NCBI GenBank assembly: GCA_029051445.1
Contig: JAIDKP010000463.1
Coordinates: forward strand, 1-9,586
DNA from: Muribaculaceae bacterium
GTDB taxonomy: Bacteria; Bacteroidota; Bacteroidia; Bacteroidales; Muribaculaceae
DNA: 9,586 bases
Direction: 5' to 3'
Positions within the stretch are counted from its first letter, which is position 1; each line of letters opens with the position of its first letter. The translations under genes were made by a program, and so were the position numbers. Below the pieces are notes generated by a model, which worked only from the letters and a program-made list of their open reading frames with translations, was not told where the DNA came from and did no database searches. Positions 6,719-9,586 of this stretch are shown piece by piece.

Positions 6719-8182
6719 TTACTTGTCGGGGTTTGCATCCTTGAATATGCGGTTCCAGCGTATGCCGCCGTTGAAGATCGAGCGGTCCTTGTCAAACGAC
6801 ACCAGTACTCTCCACGGCGTACCCACGATATGGTCCTCGGGAACGAAGCCCCAGAAACGCGAGTCGAGCGAGTTGTCGCGGTTGTCGCCCATCATGTAGT
6901 AGTAATCCATCCTGAAAGTGTAAGTGTCGGCAGGTTTTCCGTCGATATACACCTTGCCGTCAGCACGCATCTCCGCTGTCGGGTTGTTCTCATACACCCT
7001 TATCGGACGCTCATAGAGAGCCCAGTTCTCAGGCGTGAGCTCCACAGTCATCCCCTTCGAGGGAATGAGTATGCCCTGCTCTCCGCCATAATTCATCAAT
7101 GTCCAGTCAGCTGAAAGTTTCTCAGGGAAAAGCCCCTCGCCAGTCTGCGGCACAGTCTGTGCAAGCACAAGAAAACCGGGAAGACTCTGTAGTTTTTCAG
7201 TCATGGATCCGGTCATGGGCGACATATAGATCGGAGGCACCGAACCATCGTCGTTTACTTTGAATCCCATCGAAGCAATATTGTTGATATCACGTTGCCC
7301 CACAGGTATGTGATGTCGGTCGTCCACTGCCACATCAAGTTCCTCCCAGGCCTGCTCGGTCATAGGGCCGCTCATCTGGAAATAGTAATTGAATTGCACG
7401 TTGTCAGGCTGCTCCTGAGCCACACCGTCGATATAGATCACACCGTCAGCGATTTTCAGGCGGTCGCCGGGCAGACCCACACAACGCTTCACATAATTTT
7501 CGCGGCGGTCGACAGGGCGGTAGATCTGTTCGCCGAAGACCTCCTTGTTACCGAGAACTGCACTGCGGCCATATGTGTTCACGAGTGTGTAGTAATCGGG
7601 ATTCTGTACCTTCGACATGATTGTGTCGCCGGCAGGGAAGTTGAAGACCACAATGTCGCCGCGCTCCACATCGCGCTGCCCCTTCAGGCGGTGATAGGGT
7701 AGCGACGGACTGTCGAGGTAACTCTTGCCGAGCCCGAAAGGAAGCTCATTATGCACAAGAGGGAAGTTTACCGGAGTCATCGGCACACGAGGCCCGTAGA
7801 CCGTCTTGTTCACAAACAGGTAATCGCCCGTGAGCAATGTCTTTTCAAGCGACGACGACGGTATCTGGTAGTTCTGCCCGAGAAAAGCAAACACGAAGTA
7901 GACGAGTATGAGTGCGTAGACAATAGCGTCGACCCAGCTCATAATACTTCTGAGATCCTTGTTTTTACTCTTCTTCCACCACGTGAATGGTATATAGCCT
8001 GTGATATAGATGTCAAAAAGAAGAGCCAGACCGAGGATAAGCCACCAGTTGCCCATCCATGCCACCCACAGCGTATAGATGAGGGCAACGAGGCCAACCC
8101 TCACCCATCTCGTGGTGCGGGTAGCGGCAATGCGCTCCTTCAGTGTCTCGGGAGCTTTACTTTCATTTTTAGTATTTTCCAT
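6719..8182 (-). CDS. lepB: Signal peptidase I
   Basis: This membrane serine protease cleaves signal peptides from exported proteins. From ATG 8182 it has 487 residues, well above the E. coli size, as is common in Bacteroidetes. Hydrophobic segments lie at about 26-43, 46-60 and 84-101, the last leading into the periplasmic catalytic domain. The nucleophile is Ser111 in IPSSSLEKTL; the usual SGSM is SSSL here. The general base is Lys232 in YVKRCVGLPGD. The conserved last box is GDNRDNSLDSRFWG (432-445). About 200 residues separate Lys232 from this box, a large insert of unknown role. An ATG at 8218 would add 12 residues (MTETFHCGKILR) that do not look like the family, so I prefer 8182. It follows dapB after a 72-nt gap with an inverted repeat and lies 8 nt before the wbqC-like gene. 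Stop is TAA. Confidence 0.95.
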   Translation of the reverse strand: MENTKNESKAPETLKERIAATRTTRWVRVGLVALIYTLWVAWMGNWWLILGLALLFDIYITGYIPFTWWKKSKNKDLRSIMSWVDAIVYALILVYFVFAFLGQNYQIPSSSLEKTLLTGDYLFVNKTVYGPRVPMTPVNFPLVHNELPFGLGKSYLDSPSLPYHRLKGQRDVERGDIVVFNFPAGDTIMSKVQNPDYYTLVNTYGRSAVLGNKEVFGEQIYRPVDRRENYVKRCVGLPGDRLKIADGVIYIDGVAQEQPDNVQFNYYFQMSGPMTEQAWEELDVAVDDRHHIPVGQRDINNIASMGFKVNDDGSVPPIYMSPMTGSMTEKLQSLPGFLVLAQTVPQTGEGLFPEKLSADWTLMNYGGEQGILIPSKGMTVELTPENWALYERPIRVYENNPTAEMRADGKVYIDGKPADTYTFRMDYYYMMGDNRDNSLDSRFWGFVPEDHIVGTPWRVLVSFDKDRSIFNGGIRWNRIFKDANPDK

Positions 8183-8223
8183 CCTCAATATTTTTCCGCA
8201 GTGGAATGTTTCTGTCATCGTAG

Positions 8224-8244
8224 GGACGCACGGCTCGTGCGTCC
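8224..8244. repeat. Perfect inverted repeat in the dapB-lepB gap (REP-like hairpin)
   Basis: GGACGCAC and GTGCGTCC (8 bp each) flank a GGCTC loop. The element fills the middle of the only sizeable gap in the - strand operon, 10 nt after the dapB stop and about 40 nt before the lepB start. It lacks a directly adjacent T-run. It resembles short GC-rich palindromes repeated in intergenic regions of many bacteria, but only one copy is seen here. It could protect the dapB 3' end or reduce transcription into lepB; both are inference. Confidence 0.6.
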
Positions 8245-8254
8245 TGAAGAATTT

Positions 8255-9022
8255 TTACAACACATCAAGCAGCTTGCCGTCGGCAACAAGATGGCGCATA
8301 AACGCGCTCATTTCCACAAACCCCTTCACTTCGCCTTTGCCGATCCACTCGGCGGCGACAACAGCGCCGAGGGCAAATCCCTCGCGGCTGTGGGCACGGT
8401 GCTCGAGAGTGATCGTGTCAACCTCCGACTCCCATGTGATGATATGGGTACCCGGCACCTCGCCCTCGCGCTCATGGGCTATATAGAGACAGTCTTTACC
8501 GGCTTCGGCATCCTCTGTCCAGCCCTCCATGCCGGGAGTGCGGTCTACGATATCCTCGGCAAGCGACCGGGCGGTGCCGCTCGGATGATCGAGCTTGTGG
8601 ATATGGTGTATCTCCTTCATCGACGGAGTGTAGACACCGGGTACCGAAGCCATGAGGCGCGCGGCGTATTTGTTGATCGCAAAAAACAGATTCACACCGA
8701 GACTGAAATTCGATGTCCAGAAGAGTGTGCCGTCGCTGGCGACGATATCCTCCTTGACCTCATCGATACTGTCGAGCCATCCGGTAGTACCTGAAACCAC
8801 AGGTATGCCGAGCTCCATCAGGCGGCGGTAGTTGCCGATAGCAGCCGTGGGAACACTGAACTCTATCGCAACCTCGGCATTTTTAAGTCCTGACTGATCC
8901 CAGCCGTAGGCCTCGTCGCCCGATGCCGGATCCACGATAGCGGCGATTTCATGTCCGCGGCTGAGTGCTATTTTCTCTATGGCGTGACCCATGCGGCCGT
9001 AGCCTATAAGCGCGATCTTCAT
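8255..9022 (-). CDS. dapB: 4-Hydroxy-tetrahydrodipicolinate reductase
   Basis: DapB reduces 4-hydroxy-tetrahydrodipicolinate with NAD(P)H in the pathway to meso-diaminopimelate and lysine, supplying peptidoglycan and protein synthesis. The 255-residue product is slightly shorter than the E. coli enzyme, as is usual in Bacteroidetes. The Rossmann motif is GYGRMGHA (7-14). SGTTGW (77-82) and FSLGVNLFF (106-114) are family motifs. The signature EIHHIHKLDHPSGTA (137-151) includes the expected catalytic His139 and Lys143 and the substrate-binding SGT. The start at ATG 9022 puts the Rossmann strand at residue 2 and follows an AAGAGGT purine stretch. It begins 15 nt after queE, so the two are probably one transcript. 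No other lysine-pathway gene is in the window. Confidence 0.97.
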   Translation of the reverse strand: MKIALIGYGRMGHAIEKIALSRGHEIAAIVDPASGDEAYGWDQSGLKNAEVAIEFSVPTAAIGNYRRLMELGIPVVSGTTGWLDSIDEVKEDIVASDGTLFWTSNFSLGVNLFFAINKYAARLMASVPGVYTPSMKEIHHIHKLDHPSGTARSLAEDIVDRTPGMEGWTEDAEAGKDCLYIAHEREGEVPGTHIITWESEVDTITLEHRAHSREGFALGAVVAAEWIGKGEVKGFVEMSAFMRHLVADGKLLDVL

Positions 9023-9037
9023 ACCTCTTATGCTTTT

Positions 9038-9586
9038 TTATCTAATTTCAATCATACGGTGCGTCTGGAGCGACAGACGCCACTCTGGTGACCGGAGTAT
9101 CATCTCGACCGTTTCCTTTACGTTCTCGCCCGAACAAGGCTGCAAAAAACGGTTCTTCGTAGCAAACCGTCCGGCGATCTCCTTCAGCTCACTCTCGTCC
9201 TGCCCGGTATAGACCAGCTTCAGCTCCGAAGCACGCTCCGCGACAGAAGCGTCAACAGAGTAGGGGGGAAGTGCCTCTTTTTTGGGAGAACATGTGATCC
9301 AGTCGACATCACCCTTTATCGGCCGGGTACCGTTAGTCTCCACATGCACGCGGCGGCCGGTGCGGTGTATCGCCTCGGCAAGCTCGGTCAGATCATAGAG
9401 CGAAGGCTCTCCGCCGGTCACCACAACAATACCTGCCCCGTATCTGTTCACCTCCTCCACGATCTCCTCCACATCCATAGGTGTCGAGGCCGAGTGATCG
9501 GTATCGCAGAAAGAGCAACGCAGATTGCAGCCCGACAGTCTCACAAAAACCGCCGCGCTGCCGGTGTGCATCCCCTCGCCCTGCAG
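9038..9586 (-). CDS. queE: 7-Carboxy-7-deazaguanine synthase (radical SAM), 5' end outside window
   Basis: QueE is a radical SAM enzyme that converts 6-carboxy-tetrahydropterin to 7-carboxy-7-deazaguanine, a step towards preQ0 and queuosine in tRNA. The frame is open to the last base: codons before ATG 9571 read L-Q-G-E-G, the conserved QGEG motif near the family's N-terminus, so 9571 is not the start and only a short N-terminal part is missing. The cluster-binding motif CNLRCSFC (CX3CX2C, about 9506-9529) is intact. It is followed by VVTGGEPSLY (SAM-binding GGE), HVETNGT and ITCSPKK, all typical of QueE. The C-terminus WRLSLQTHRMIEIR also fits. It ends 15 nt before dapB and is the first visible gene of the - strand operon. 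Other queuosine genes (queC, queD) are not in the window. Confidence 0.95.
   Translation of the reverse strand: MQGEGMHTGSAAVFVRLSGCNLRCSFCDTDHSASTPMDVEEIVEEVNRYGAGIVVVTGGEPSLYDLTELAEAIHRTGRRVHVETNGTRPIKGDVDWITCSPKKEALPPYSVDASVAERASELKLVYTGQDESELKEIAGRFATKNRFLQPCSGENVKETVEMILRSPEWRLSLQTHRMIEIR

Noticed and set aside
8183..8218. A longer lepB start at ATG 8218.
   Set aside because: The 12 added residues (MTETFHCGKILR) do not look like a signal peptidase N-terminus and would bring the start to the edge of the palindrome; ATG 8182 is more natural.
7751..8794. A 347-codon + strand ORF across lepB and dapB.
   Set aside because: It is antisense to two well-supported genes, is rich in His and Arg, spans the intergenic gap and shows no recognisable motif; it mirrors their codon bias.
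9061..9080. Inverted repeat GCGTCTG/CAGACGC at the 3' end of queE.
   Set aside because: It falls inside codons for the conserved WRLSLQTH segment of QueE, so protein conservation explains it; a role as a terminator is unlikely because dapB follows closely.

Overview
The window reads as a chromosomal segment of a Bacteroidales bacterium. The main indicators are a TamL-type lipoprotein/Omp85 protein, a signal peptidase I with a very long insert, a WbqC-family protein beside the signal peptidase, and weak or absent Shine-Dalgarno signals. The moderately GC-rich codon use and the intergenic hairpins recall Muribaculaceae, but that family-level placement is a low-confidence inference. Nothing in the window looks like a phage, plasmid, transposon, CRISPR array or RNA gene.

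Layout. On the + strand, from the left edge: the 3' end of lysS (lysyl-tRNA synthetase, class II), overlapping by 8 nt the complete gpsA (glycerol-3-phosphate dehydrogenase). A 148-nt convergent intergenic region with three consecutive hairpins follows. Everything from 1931 to the right edge lies on the - strand and is tightly packed. In transcription order it is queE (5' end cut off by the window edge), dapB, lepB, a wbqC-like gene, tamL, a gph-like HAD phosphatase, cdaA (diadenylate cyclase) and a small cupin. Gaps are mostly 8 to 15 nt or overlaps. The one larger gap, dapB to lepB (72 nt), contains a perfect inverted repeat. No internal promoter could be identified with confidence, so the set looks like one long operon with its promoter upstream of queE, outside the window.

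How the genes fit together. The left pair serves translation (LysRS) and phospholipid precursor supply (GpsA). The - strand set is weighted towards the cell envelope: DapB makes the lysine/meso-diaminopimelate precursor for peptidoglycan, LepB removes signal peptides, TamL belongs to the outer-membrane translocation and assembly module, WbqC homologues often sit with surface polysaccharide genes, and CdaA makes c-di-AMP, which in other bacteria tunes wall and osmotic homeostasis. QueE (queuosine pathway), the phosphatase and the cupin are less obviously linked.

Main anomaly. tamL is a single reading frame of 786 codons interrupted by one in-frame TGA at codon 249. The frame is unchanged on both sides, and the downstream half keeps the Omp85 VRG motif and a C-terminal phenylalanine. 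TGA is the normal stop for several neighbours, so it is not reassigned here. The choices are a sequencing error, a recent nonsense mutation, or readthrough (the context UGA-C is a leaky one). I did not find a clearly new multi-gene system. The remaining points of interest are the interrupted tamL, the two intergenic structured elements, and the cupin translationally coupled to cdaA.
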